A stretch of 59,170 nucleotides of DNA from Candidatus Anaeroferrophillacea bacterium (lineage in GTDB: Bacteria; Desulfobacterota; Anaeroferrophillalia; Anaeroferrophillales; Anaeroferrophillaceae): assembly GCA_016933675.1 (NCBI GenBank), contig JAFGAM010000115.1, positions 1 to 59,170 of the forward strand, written 5' to 3'. This document shows, piece by piece, positions 1 through 7,824 of this stretch (positions within the stretch are counted from its first letter, which is position 1; each line of letters opens with the position of its first letter). The position numbers and the translations under genes were made by a program. The notes beneath the pieces are model-generated. The model did no database searches, had not been told where the DNA came from, and worked only from the letters and a program-made list of their open reading frames with translations.

Positions 1-111
1 AGGTGTCGATCAGGCAGTACGTGGTCGGTGGATAGAAAACCGGTCCCGCGAAGCTCTTTGAAATTTATTTTGGTGCTGTATCATGCTTTCTGTGCCGATT
101 TCCGGCCTGTT

Positions 112-255
112 TCAGGCATAATGATCCTGTGCCGGCAGAAACCCCGGCTGTTGTGAAAACCACCCTGTAACGTCCAGTTTTCGGGCAATAGCCCGCTCAC
201 TGAGCCCCTGACGTTTCAGCAATAAAATGTCCATGCACACCTCCACTTTGACCAT
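112..255 (-). pseudogene. IS21-type transposase (IstA) N-terminal remnant
   Basis: The first about 28 residues read MVKVEVCMDILLLKRQGLSE and then RAIARKLDV, the usual start of an IS21-family IstA helix-turn-helix (a hydrophobic DI..L..QG.S.RAIAR pattern). After that the frame drifts into unrelated sequence and stops after 47 residues, whereas IstA is normally 350-500 residues. The start at 255 is chosen over the upstream ATG at 315 because the homology begins there. The copies of GGTACACTT at 308-316 and 332-340 resemble the multiple terminal repeats of IS21 elements. I infer a decayed insertion-sequence end; which IS it was cannot be told from here. Confidence 0.5.
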
Positions 256-304
256 GGCGGTACCTCCTTTTACCAGGAAGACCACCATACGATATTGACG
301 ATGG

Positions 305-360
305 AGGTGGTACACTTTTCATTGCCATTTTTGGTACACTTCTAGGTTACCATTGACAGG
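305..360. repeat. Probable IS21-like terminal repeats
   Basis: Two direct copies of GGTACACTT (308-316, 332-340) lie 24 bases apart just outside the IstA-like start, each followed by a T-rich stretch. Repeated short terminal motifs next to istA are typical of IS21 ends. The boundary is uncertain, and no matching right end or target duplication can be seen inside this window. Confidence 0.35.
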
Positions 361-503
361 TGCTTGCCCGGACGAATCGTTCCGTCCGGGTATTCTGATG
401 TGTCCGGTCGGGAACGGGGTGATACCTGATGAAGCATTCCCTGGGGGCCAGCAACGTTTCGGCTGCGGCCGCGTCTTGTTCCTCTGGAACGGCCGTCCGT
501 CAT
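342..503 (-). pseudogene. Possible truncated start of the next ABC permease gene
   Basis: An ATG at 503-501 overlaps the TGA of the upstream permease as ATGA, the usual arrangement for the second permease in DppB/DppC-type operons. The reading frame begins with a short Arg-rich stretch, as many DppC proteins do, but ends after 53 codons at the IS21-like remnant without any membrane segment. I infer that it is the stump of the second permease gene. It could equally be chance, since no residue match to DppC can be shown. An 8-bp hairpin (367-374 with 383-390) lies inside it. Confidence 0.25.
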
Positions 504-1420
504 GTCAGGCGGATGCGCGGATCGAGGCCGGCTTGCATGATCTCGGTGACGATGTTGACGACGATGTACATCCCGGAGATGATCAGCAGACAGCCCTGGA
601 CCAGGGGATAGTCGCGGGCAAAGACCGCCTGGATCAGCAGGCTGCCGATTCCCGGCCAGGCGAAGACCTGTTCGGTGACGATGGCGCCGGACAGCAGGGC
701 GCCGAACTGGAGCCCGGCGATGGTGACTACCGGCAGCAGGGCGTTCCTCAGCGCGTAGCGGCCAATGACCGTCCATTCCCGGATGCCGCGGGCGCGGGCG
801 GCGGTCAGATAATCGGCCCGCAGCACGTCCAGCATGCCGGCGCGGGTCATGCGGGAGAGGATGGCGGCCAGGGCGGTGCCCAGGGTGACTGCCGGCAGCA
901 CCAGGGTGGTGACGCCGTCGAAACCGGAGACCGGCAGCAGATCCCAGTGGATGGCAAACAGCAGGATGAGCATCGGGCCGAGCCAGAAATTGGGCAGGGA
1001 AACCCCCAGCAGGGAAAATAGCATCGCCGCCTGGTCCCAGCCGCTGTACTGACGGACGGCGGCGATGATGCCCAGCGGCATGGCGATGCTCAGGGCGACG
1101 GCCATGGCGCCGGCGGCAAGCACCACCGTTGCCGGCAGACGGGCGAAGATGACGGCGGCCACCGGCCGGCGGTAGAAGAACGACGAGCCCAGGTCGCCGT
1201 GCAGCAGGTTGCGCCAGAAATCGGCGTACTGGACGGCCAGCGGCTGATCGAGTCCCAGCTGTCGTCGCAGGGCGTCGATTTCCACCGCCCGGGCGTGTTC
1301 TCCCAGCATCAGGGTAACCGGGTCGCCGGGAATCAGGTGGACCAGCAGGAAGACGAGGGTGACGATGCCGGCGACAGTGGGCAGCAGCAGCAGCAGGCGC
1401 CGGCTCAGATAGGTGACCAT
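500..1420 (-). CDS. ABC transporter permease, DppB/NikB type
   Basis: A 306-residue inner-membrane permease of peptide/nickel/opine-type ABC importers. The N-terminus holds a transmembrane helix (about residues 8-30), followed by the family's periplasmic stretch with H..PGDPV and LGLDQPL. Further helices lie around 95-125 and 130-155. The EAA-type cytoplasmic loop that docks on the ATPase is seen at about 203-225 (DYLTAARARGI). The C-terminus ends LDPRIRLT, the usual DppB ending, so the protein is complete. The ATG overlaps the end of the binding-protein gene by 16 bases, showing one operon. The partner permease and ATPases are not found downstream, where IS21-like debris lies. The substrate (peptide, nickel or other) cannot be read from the sequence. 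Confidence 0.88.
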   Translation of the reverse strand: MVTYLSRRLLLLLPTVAGIVTLVFLLVHLIPGDPVTLMLGEHARAVEIDALRRQLGLDQPLAVQYADFWRNLLHGDLGSSFFYRRPVAAVIFARLPATVVLAAGAMAVALSIAMPLGIIAAVRQYSGWDQAAMLFSLLGVSLPNFWLGPMLILLFAIHWDLLPVSGFDGVTTLVLPAVTLGTALAAILSRMTRAGMLDVLRADYLTAARARGIREWTVIGRYALRNALLPVVTIAGLQFGALLSGAIVTEQVFAWPGIGSLLIQAVFARDYPLVQGCLLIISGMYIVVNIVTEIMQAGLDPRIRLT

Positions 1421-2949
1421 CGGGCCTCGGCGAGGGAGGTCCAGGCGCCTCCGGGGAAGAAGGTGAAGCCCTCCAGACCCCGGCGGATGACGGCGGTGTC
1501 GTCCCGGTGCCAGAGGCTGGTGTAGACCGCGTCGTCGCGGAGCTGCCGCTGCAGGTCGAGCAGCAGTTCCCGACGGCGGTCCGGGTCCATGGTCCGGCGG
1601 CATTCGTCCAGCAGCCGGTCGACGATCGGACGGCGATAACGGCCGCGGTTGGCGCCACGGGGCGGTACGCTTTCCGAGTGGAAGATGTAGTGGAAGATGT
1701 CGGGGTCCTGGATGCCGACCCATTTCAGCGAGTAGAGCTGGAAATTGCCGTTCTTGATATCCTGGAAGAAGGTGCCCCATTCGTAGCGGATGATGGTCAT
1801 GTCGATACCCACCCGGGCGAGCTGCTTTTTGATGATCTCGGCGATCTCGTAGCTTTCCTGGTTGGTTGAGGTCTTGAAGGTCAGCGCGAAACGTCGGCCG
1901 TCGGGGGGCCGGCGGGGAAAGCCGGCGTCATCCAGCAGGCGTTCGGCGGCGTCGGGATCGCAGGTATCCGGTATGGCGTCGGGATCGGCGGCCCAGTGCT
2001 CCCGCGGCAGGATTCCGGCCGCCGGGCGCGCCTGGCCCTTGAGCGTCCAGGTGATGATCTGCTCGCGGTCGATGGCCAGGGAGATGGCCCGACGGACGTC
2101 GCGGCTGCCGGTGACCGGGTCGTCAAGGTTGTAGCCGATGTACTTGTACCCCGTTCCGGGCCGGGAAACGACGGCGAAATCCGGGTTACGACCAAAGAAC
2201 TTGAGCGCGTAGGGCGGTACGGCGTTCTGCACCAGATCGACGCTGCCCTTGCGCAGCGCCAGGATGCGGGTGGTATCGTTGGGGATGACGCAAAACACCA
2301 GGCGCGATACCGCCGGCGGCCGGCCGTGGTAGTGGGGATTGAGCCGCAGGACGATGTCGGCTCCCCGGCGGTAGTCGGCGAGCATGAAGGGGCCGGTTCC
2401 CGGCGGCGGAGTCCCGTCCGCGGCGGTACCGCGGGTACCGGCCGGGACGATGTCGGCGGCCAGGCCGTAGAGAAAACCGGCGTGAGGTTCCCGCAGGGTG
2501 ATGCCTATCTCCAGGGGGGAGACGACGGTGATGTTGTCGATCATCTCCAGACCACCGGCCACCGGGCAGCCATTGCCCGGATCACGGAGAAAGTCGAGCG
2601 TCGCCTTGACGTCGAGCGCCCGGCAGGGGCTGCCGTCGGCGAAGACGGCGTCGTCCCGCAGCCGGAAATGCCAGGCTAGCTGGCGGCTGTCGCTGCTCCA
2701 GGAGTATGCCAGGTCGGGAACCACGGCACCGGTATTGTCGATGGTCACGAGGCCGTTGTAGAGCAACGGCAGCAGCCGCGAGCCGTAGGCATCGGTGACA
2801 AAGCGCGGATCGAGGGTGGCGGGATGTCCTTCGAGGGCGATGCGGATCTCGTCGGGGTGCCGGTGCCTGGACGGCGATGTTTCCGGGGGGCCGCAGGCGG
2901 CGGAAAACAGCGCGGCGATTGTGAGGATGACGCTGAAGAGCGGCTGCAC
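1405..2949 (-). CDS. ABC transporter substrate-binding lipoprotein (SBP family 5)
   Basis: A 514-residue family 5 extracellular solute-binding protein (DppA/OppA/NikA relatives), the capture subunit for the adjacent permease. The GTG start at 2949 is chosen because a GGAG lies 8-10 bases upstream and it is followed directly by a hydrophobic signal ending at a lipobox-like SAAC, so the protein is probably a lipoprotein. The mature part shows family landmarks: LDP near the N-terminus, LLPLLYNGL, the W.F.LR.D..F.DG.P block and AIDRE. The family covers oligopeptides, nickel, heme and sugars, and the sequence does not decide among them. The longer reading frame upstream overlaps the phosphatase gene and has no ribosome-binding site. 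Confidence 0.85.
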   Translation of the reverse strand: MQPLFSVILTIAALFSAACGPPETSPSRHRHPDEIRIALEGHPATLDPRFVTDAYGSRLLPLLYNGLVTIDNTGAVVPDLAYSWSSDSRQLAWHFRLRDDAVFADGSPCRALDVKATLDFLRDPGNGCPVAGGLEMIDNITVVSPLEIGITLREPHAGFLYGLAADIVPAGTRGTAADGTPPPGTGPFMLADYRRGADIVLRLNPHYHGRPPAVSRLVFCVIPNDTTRILALRKGSVDLVQNAVPPYALKFFGRNPDFAVVSRPGTGYKYIGYNLDDPVTGSRDVRRAISLAIDREQIITWTLKGQARPAAGILPREHWAADPDAIPDTCDPDAAERLLDDAGFPRRPPDGRRFALTFKTSTNQESYEIAEIIKKQLARVGIDMTIIRYEWGTFFQDIKNGNFQLYSLKWVGIQDPDIFHYIFHSESVPPRGANRGRYRRPIVDRLLDECRRTMDPDRRRELLLDLQRQLRDDAVYTSLWHRDDTAVIRRGLEGFTFFPGGAWTSLAEARWSPI

Positions 2950-2972
2950 CGATGATTCTCCGGGGCGGCGGG

Positions 2973-4709
2973 TCAGAGGGGAGAGATTCTGACGACCACC
3001 ACCGCCATGTCGTCGTTTTCCGGCTGGGGGCCGGCGAAACGCTTGACATCGGCCAGGATCGCGTCCCGGATCATCTCCGCCGACTGGTTCGCATAGGCCC
3101 AGACCACCTGTTGCAGGCGGCTGAAGCCGTAGCACACCTCCTCCCGGTTGCGGGCGTCGGGGATGCCGTCGGTGTACATGACGAGGATGTCGTTGGGGGC
3201 GATAGCGACCGTCTGTTCTTCGTATTCCTCGTGGGCCACGATGCCCAGCGGCAGGCCGCCTTCGTTCAGGGACTCCACCGTGCCGCCGGCGGCACGGAAC
3301 AGCAGCAGGGGATTGTGTCCGGCGCTGACCAGGGTAAGGGTTCCCCGGGCGCGGTTCAGCCAGATAAACAGTGTGGTGACGAAACGACCGTTGAGGTTCT
3401 CCTGGGAAATCAATGTGTTGAGGCCGGCCACCTGGTTTTTGTGGTGATCCTCCGGTTGGGGTTCGGACAACAGCAGACTGGCGCGGATCATGCTCCGGGT
3501 CATGGCCATGAGCAGGGCTGCGGGCAGGCCCTTGCCGGAGACGTCGCCGATGACGATGCACAGCTTCTCCGGAGTGATGGACAGGTAGTCGAAGAAATCA
3601 CCGCCGACGTTGGTTGCCGGGATGCTTATGCCGCTGATGTCGAAGCCGGCATGGTTCGGCGTCATGGAAGGCAGCAGTCCCCGCTGAATCTCCCCGGCGA
3701 CGCGCATCTGTCCCATGAGCTTTTCCTGGCTGACCACCTGTCGGTGGTAGAGAAAGTTCTCGATGGTGATGGAGGCCAGGTGGGCGACGGTGCGCAGGGT
3801 ATCCACCTCCCGGCAGGTTTCCCCCAGATCTGCCCCGGGATTGACGACCACCAGTATGCCGTAGGGGGCTTTCTTGGTCAGCAGCGGCAGACCGATGACC
3901 GAGTTGATGCTGAACTGCCGGTCACGATCATGAAAAATCTCGTCATGGGCCAGGTCGTCGATGATCAGCATCTCGGCGTTTTCCATGACAAGATCAACAA
4001 ATTGCCGGTCTTCGCGGTTGACCAGGGCCTTGATGTGTCGTTCCTGCAGGCCCCATTCGATGGTCGGCTCCAGTTGTCCTTCCTCGCCGCGGAGGAGAAT
4101 GGCCCCCACCTCGGCGTCCATGATCTTCAGGCTCAGCTCCATCAGCCGGGCGAGGATGCGGTCGAGATCGAGGCTGCTGAGCACCTCACCCATCTCGTTC
4201 AGGGCCTCGAGTTTGGCGACGTGTTCCTCGTTGCTGTCGCACACCTGCTCGTAGAGCCGGGTTTTGACCAGTGCCAGGCCGATATGGGTTAGATACAGTT
4301 CCAGATTTTCCCGGCAGTCATCGAAATCGTCGATGTATTCATGGCTGATGAAGGCCACCGCGATCTCACCCCGGCTGCTCAGCAGGGTTACCCAGTAGAC
4401 CGGAAAATCGTAGCCGAACCAGGAGATCGTCGACGGCAGATAGAGCGGCGGCTGGCCGTCGAAGTATTCGAAGGGAACCTCCTCGCGCGGAAAGAAGATC
4501 GTGTCCCATTCTGCGGCATCCACAAGGGTCGAAAAATCCAGGTTGTACTGTTCGGTGTCATTGTTGAAGAGGAAGACGGAAAACTGCCGGATGCCGAACT
4601 GCTCCGCCAGATGACGGCGCATGGTTCGGTACAATTCGGCGCTTTCCATGGCCGTGTGGACATGGATCAGGGCCTGCTGCAGCGAAACCCGTGCGTCGTC
4701 TCGCATCAT
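2973..4709 (-). CDS. GAF-domain PP2C-type (SpoIIE/RsbU) serine phosphatase
   Basis: A 578-residue cytoplasmic signalling phosphatase. Residues 1-155 form a GAF-like sensor region, about 165-325 a second clear GAF domain, and 335-578 a PPM/SpoIIE catalytic domain. The metal-binding motifs are present: GGDFFD at 369-374, GDVSGKG at 388-394, MYTDGI and the final DDMAVVVV, so it should be active. Such proteins usually dephosphorylate an anti-anti-sigma factor in partner-switching pathways, but no anti-sigma or STAS gene lies nearby, so the partner is unknown. Two adjacent ATGs (4709 and 4706) follow an AGGAA, and the second has the better spacing. It is separated from the downstream binding-protein gene by 23 bases and may share its transcript. 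Confidence 0.88.
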   Translation of the reverse strand: MMRDDARVSLQQALIHVHTAMESAELYRTMRRHLAEQFGIRQFSVFLFNNDTEQYNLDFSTLVDAAEWDTIFFPREEVPFEYFDGQPPLYLPSTISWFGYDFPVYWVTLLSSRGEIAVAFISHEYIDDFDDCRENLELYLTHIGLALVKTRLYEQVCDSNEEHVAKLEALNEMGEVLSSLDLDRILARLMELSLKIMDAEVGAILLRGEEGQLEPTIEWGLQERHIKALVNREDRQFVDLVMENAEMLIIDDLAHDEIFHDRDRQFSINSVIGLPLLTKKAPYGILVVVNPGADLGETCREVDTLRTVAHLASITIENFLYHRQVVSQEKLMGQMRVAGEIQRGLLPSMTPNHAGFDISGISIPATNVGGDFFDYLSITPEKLCIVIGDVSGKGLPAALLMAMTRSMIRASLLLSEPQPEDHHKNQVAGLNTLISQENLNGRFVTTLFIWLNRARGTLTLVSAGHNPLLLFRAAGGTVESLNEGGLPLGIVAHEEYEEQTVAIAPNDILVMYTDGIPDARNREEVCYGFSRLQQVVWAYANQSAEMIRDAILADVKRFAGPQPENDDMAVVVVRISPL

Positions 4710-4976
4710 GTGTTCCTGTGCGGCTGGTGTTGGCAGCCGGGCCGGCAGGTTATGTTCTCGGGCGTCTCCATTTGCTCTTCTATGCGGGCATGGATCGTGA
4801 TGCCGTGGGCCGGCGCCGCGAGAACGCCCTCCTCTCTTATCGGTAGGGTTTGGACAGGCTTGACGGTTTTTCCTGTCACGATGTCCGGTCACGGTAACGA
4901 CAGGATCGTGCCGGGACGGGAAATGCGGGCGCTTGGGGGCAGAGGGGGGGCGCGAAATACAGGGCGCGAAGCGGAA

Positions 4977-6302
4977 TCAGCCGATGTTCCGGATCAGGGT
5001 AACGACGTTGTCCGCCAGGGTCAGTAACTCTTCCCGCTTCTGTTCGTGCCAGTCGGCGGCAATGCCCAGCGCGCCGAGGCTGGTTTCCAGTTCGCGGCGC
5101 AGTACCTCGGGGTCGTGCAACTGCCGTTCAAGGGCGTGTGCCTGCTGGTTGCAGATCAAATTCGCGGCGGCGACCACATGGGCTTCCTGTGCGGATGTCT
5201 CGCTGGCCGCCGGTTCATGGTGGTAAGTGACGACCTCGACCATGTTTTTCGGCAGCTTCCAGTTGGTCAGCAGGATGCCGCCGATATGGCCGTGACTGAA
5301 GCCGAGTACCGCTTCCTCCGCCTGTGACAGGGTATGCCCGGATTCCAACAGGGGGTTGATCTGGTCACCGTGCTGTTCGACGAAAGGACCGAGAATCAGT
5401 TTGCCGATGTCATGCAGCAGTCCCGAGATGAAGCAGTTGTCCACCTCCTGGGCGGACAGTCCGGCGGCGGTCGCCAGTTGTCGGGAGAAGGCGGCGACGA
5501 TGTTGGCATGCTGCCACAGGCCTTCCTGGCGGAAGCCGTAAATCGGCATGCTCTTCTTGAACAGGTTGGATGTCGAAGCCCCGAGCACCAGACTTCTGAT
5601 GGTGTTGTGGCCGAGGTAGACCACCGCATCGCTGATGGAATTGACCTTTCTGGTCAGGCTGTAGAACGAGGAGTTGACCATCTTCAGCATGCGGGCGGTC
5701 AGTGCCTGGTCCTTGATGATCAGGTTCTCGAAATCGGCGGCGTTGGAGGTCTCCCGGTTGATGAGTTCCATCACCTTGTAGACGATGGATGGCAGGGAGG
5801 GTATGGTTTCGATCTTCTGCAGAATCTGGTTCTTGGCCCGTTCACTGTTGATGGCGGTCAGTGAGATCTTGCGCGGGCGGTGCCGGGCGCCGCCGGTTAC
5901 CGGGCCGCGGACATCGCCGCTGCTGCCGGGATTCAGATCCCGGATGTTGAGCGCCAGCTTCAGTTGCTGAACCAGTGCCTTCTTGTCGAACGGTTTGACA
6001 ATGAAGCCCCGGGCGCCCAGCCTGCGGGCGGTGACCACGTTATCACGGTTGGTTCGGCCGGCGATGACGATGACCGGAACGGACTGAAGCCGGCTGTCCT
6101 CGGCGATGTAGCGCAGGGCGGCAAAATCGTCGTAGCCGGGGATAACGGCTTCGGCAATCACCAGCCGGGGCTTGTCTCCCTGTAGCGCAGCGACGAATTC
6201 GGCAAGGGTTTTCACCGTTCTGCAGGCCAGACCAACCTTGCCGACAATAGTGCAGATGTGCTCCGCCGATTCCCTGTGCGGCTCGAAAACCAGAACCTGC
6301 AT
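4977..6302 (-). CDS. HDOD-domain protein with degenerate receiver domain
   Basis: 441 residues: an N-terminal response-regulator-like fold (1-120) and a C-terminal HDOD domain (about 155-400). In the receiver the phosphoacceptor position carries Glu (E51, in LVIAE) instead of Asp and the acidic pair at the N-terminus is reduced to FEPH, while the conserved Lys (K103 in IVKPF) is kept. It is therefore unlikely to be phosphorylated normally. The HDOD part has IPSLPSIVYKVMELI, KDQALTARMLKMVNSSFY, and an HD pair at 297-298 followed by YHHEP. HDOD proteins act in signalling networks without a generally agreed enzymatic activity. The gene stands alone, with 267 bases to the next gene and a tRNA upstream. 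Confidence 0.85.
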   Translation of the reverse strand: MQVLVFEPHRESAEHICTIVGKVGLACRTVKTLAEFVAALQGDKPRLVIAEAVIPGYDDFAALRYIAEDSRLQSVPVIVIAGRTNRDNVVTARRLGARGFIVKPFDKKALVQQLKLALNIRDLNPGSSGDVRGPVTGGARHRPRKISLTAINSERAKNQILQKIETIPSLPSIVYKVMELINRETSNAADFENLIIKDQALTARMLKMVNSSFYSLTRKVNSISDAVVYLGHNTIRSLVLGASTSNLFKKSMPIYGFRQEGLWQHANIVAAFSRQLATAAGLSAQEVDNCFISGLLHDIGKLILGPFVEQHGDQINPLLESGHTLSQAEEAVLGFSHGHIGGILLTNWKLPKNMVEVVTYHHEPAASETSAQEAHVVAAANLICNQQAHALERQLHDPEVLRRELETSLGALGIAADWHEQKREELLTLADNVVTLIRNIG

Positions 6303-6468
6303 GACTCCATTACCGCCTGGTGGTTGTCGCTGCCGACCTTCGGCTACGCGGTTGTGTATGCCATCCGGAAAGCTGTGGCAGGCAGGGGAAAGAAACCGGG
6401 TTGCGCAGACCCGCCTGCGGTTCTCGGTCGAGTGATTTGCCGCGGTTTGCCGGTGGCGCGGGGAAAAA

Positions 6469-6545
6469 TGGTGGCGGTGCAGGGACTTGAACCCCGGACA
6501 CTGCGGATATGAGCCGCATGCTCTAACCAGCTGAGCTACACCGCC
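6469..6545 (-). tRNA. tRNA-Met (anticodon CAT)
   Basis: A complete cloverleaf of 77 bases including an encoded CCA. The acceptor is GGCGGTG/CACCGCC, the D arm GCTC..GAGC, the anticodon stem TGCGG/CCGCA with loop CTCATAT (anticodon CAT), and the T arm CGGGG TTCAAGT CCCTG. The first base pair is G-C and the acceptor is fully paired, so this is not an initiator tRNA. An elongator Met is most likely. A tRNA-Ile read through lysidine modification of CAT is the alternative that sequence inspection alone does not exclude. Confidence 0.95.
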
Positions 6546-6571
6546 GTGGTTAGCCTGTAGAAGTGGGGCGA

Positions 6572-6600
6572 TTTATAATCCTTTTCCGTTCTTTTGTCAA
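6572..6600 (-). promoter_or_regulatory. Sigma-70-type promoter of tRNA-Met
   Basis: On the minus strand a perfect TTGACA (6600-6595) is followed by a 17-base spacer and TATAAA (6577-6572). Transcription would start near 6565, about 20 bases before the mature tRNA 5' end. The near-consensus match and correct position make this one of the strongest promoters in the window. Confidence 0.85.
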
Positions 6601-6755
6601 CCGGTTTTGACGGTCCTGTGCCCGCTCCAGTGGCGGAGTTCTGCTGCCGTTTCAACCTGTTTACCCACGGTGGTGCCGCCTGCCGCAGGCAGCAAAACAC
6701 CGCGGTGCCGAATCCGTTCCGGCGCCACCCCGTCGCCGCGCATTCAGGTCGTGGT

Positions 6756-6787
6756 GGGGAGGGGCGACCAGCCGGTTGCCCCTCCCC
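6756..6787. repeat. GGGGCGACC-type palindrome
   Basis: The arms GGGGAGGGGCGACC and GGTTGCCCCTCCCC pair at 13 of 14 positions around AGCC. The unit lies about 20 bases beyond the apt stop codon and may act as a 3' stabilising hairpin or terminator for apt. Related palindromes with the same GGGCGACC/GGTCGCCC core occur at 24694-24711 and 26612-26631. Confidence 0.7.
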
Positions 6788-6809
6788 CTTGCCGCCGGCG
6801 GTCCGGTGG

Positions 6810-7325
6810 CTACAGGGTCAGCAGGGAAAAGACCGGGACATCGGTGATTCTCCGGCGGCCTTCGAGCTCCTTCAGTTCGGCCAGGAAGGCGCATTCGACA
6901 ATGGTCCCTTGCAGCCGCCGGATCATCCTGATGACCGCCTCGACGGTACCGCCGGTGGCCAGAATGTCGTCGGCGATCAGCACCCGCTGGCCCTGCTTGA
7001 CGGCATCTCGGTGTATCTCCAGGGTGTCGGTGCCGTATTCGAGGGCATAGGTTTCACGCAGGGTGTCATGGGGGAGCTTGCCCGCCTTGCGAACCAGGAC
7101 GACTCCGGTGTTGAGCTTGTAGGCCAAGGCGGAGCCCATGATGAATCCCCGTGCTTCAATGCCCACGACCACATCGATCCGCTGGCCGATGTATCGGTGT
7201 CCCATGAGATCGATCACCCGCTGGTAAGCCTCGGCATCGGCGAGGAGGGTGGTGATGTCCTTGAAAATGATGCCGTTTTTGGGGAAATCGGGGATGTCGC
7301 GGATAATCTGTTGCAGTCGCTGCAT
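6810..7325 (-). CDS. apt: Adenine phosphoribosyltransferase
   Basis: A 171-residue cytosolic purine-salvage enzyme that converts adenine and PRPP to AMP. The length matches the family. Visible landmarks are the N-terminal [18 protein letters not shown] block, [14 protein letters not shown], the flexible-loop RKAGKLP and the PRPP-binding [13 protein letters not shown] at residues 116-128. The ATG at 7325 is fixed by the family's usual start; the longer open frame upstream covers the promoter and repeat leader. The gene is monocistronic, preceded by a likely promoter at 7448-7476 and a leader carrying three 18-bp repeats, and followed by a palindrome. Confidence 0.96.
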   Translation of the reverse strand: MQRLQQIIRDIPDFPKNGIIFKDITTLLADAEAYQRVIDLMGHRYIGQRIDVVVGIEARGFIMGSALAYKLNTGVVLVRKAGKLPHDTLRETYALEYGTDTLEIHRDAVKQGQRVLIADDILATGGTVEAVIRMIRRLQGTIVECAFLAELKELEGRRRITDVPVFSLLTL

Positions 7326-7395
7326 GGGTGCCTCCGGTACGCTGCGAGGTGGGGATCGGCCGGAACCGTGTCGATCTTTTCGAACCCGGTTTCGC

Positions 7396-7450
7396 GGTTG
7401 GAAATGTTCGTGCAGGTTGAAATGTTTGTGCGGGTTGAAATGTTCCGTGT
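7396..7450. repeat. Three tandem 18/19-bp repeats in the apt leader
   Basis: Three adjacent copies of a GGTTGAAATGTTTGTGCG unit (7396-7414, 7415-7432, 7433-7450) differ at only a few positions; the first has one extra G. They lie directly upstream of apt on the opposite strand, within the predicted 5' leader, and the last copy overlaps the presumed -10 box. The arrangement suggests an operator array or an RNA-level element, but no known regulator site is recognised. Confidence 0.75.
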
Positions 7451-7476
7451 ATATCGTACCCGTGGGAATCGGGCAA
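7448..7476 (-). promoter_or_regulatory. Candidate apt promoter
   Basis: On the minus strand TTGCCC (7476-7471), a 17-base spacer and TATACA (7453-7448) form a plausible sigma-70 promoter. Transcription would begin near 7441 and read through the tandem repeats before apt at 7325. Confidence 0.5.
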
Positions 7477-7733
7477 GTTCTTTGCGCAAACTTTTTCATT
7501 TGCGGTGTCGGGTGAAAATGAGGTCGAAGCCGTATATGAGTCCATGGGGTGTGACTCAGGCGGTGACCGCGCGGGGTGGTGCGATACCAGCAAGCCGATT
7601 CCCCGGTGGGTGCGGCTTTGGGCAACCCCGGATTTTCATCGCCTCCTTGCGGAAGGCAGGCATAATTGGTATGTTGGATGATTCGGTTTGGGGAACGGGG
7701 AAACAGCGTCGGGCAGTGCCGCAACCATTGCGG

Positions 7734-7761
7734 TTGACAGGTGAAAAACACCCGGTATACA
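7734..7761 (+). promoter_or_regulatory. Sigma-70-type promoter of the PBP / radical SAM operon
   Basis: TTGACA (7734-7739), a 16-base spacer and TATACA (7756-7761). The predicted start near 7769 lies downstream of the first in-frame ATG-like codon at 7741, which supports the later ATG at 7825 as the real start of the PBP gene. Confidence 0.75.
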
Positions 7762-7824
7762 TTCGGTGAAGCTGAACGTCCGGCGGTCACTGCCGCCGGC
7801 GGAGGGGAACCATGCGGTGCGGCG

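Larger units (their letters stand above)
7326..7733. other. Intergenic region between divergent apt and PBP genes
   Basis: This stretch holds the apt leader repeats and promoter at its left side. From about 7480 to 7733 I see no convincing gene. The open frames there lack ribosome-binding sites and family resemblance. Confidence 0.5.

Noticed and set aside
2952-4292. Long plus-strand open frame (446 codons) opposite the phosphatase gene
   Set aside because: It lies antisense to a gene with clear GAF and PP2C motifs, has no family resemblance, and long shadow frames are expected in GC-rich DNA.
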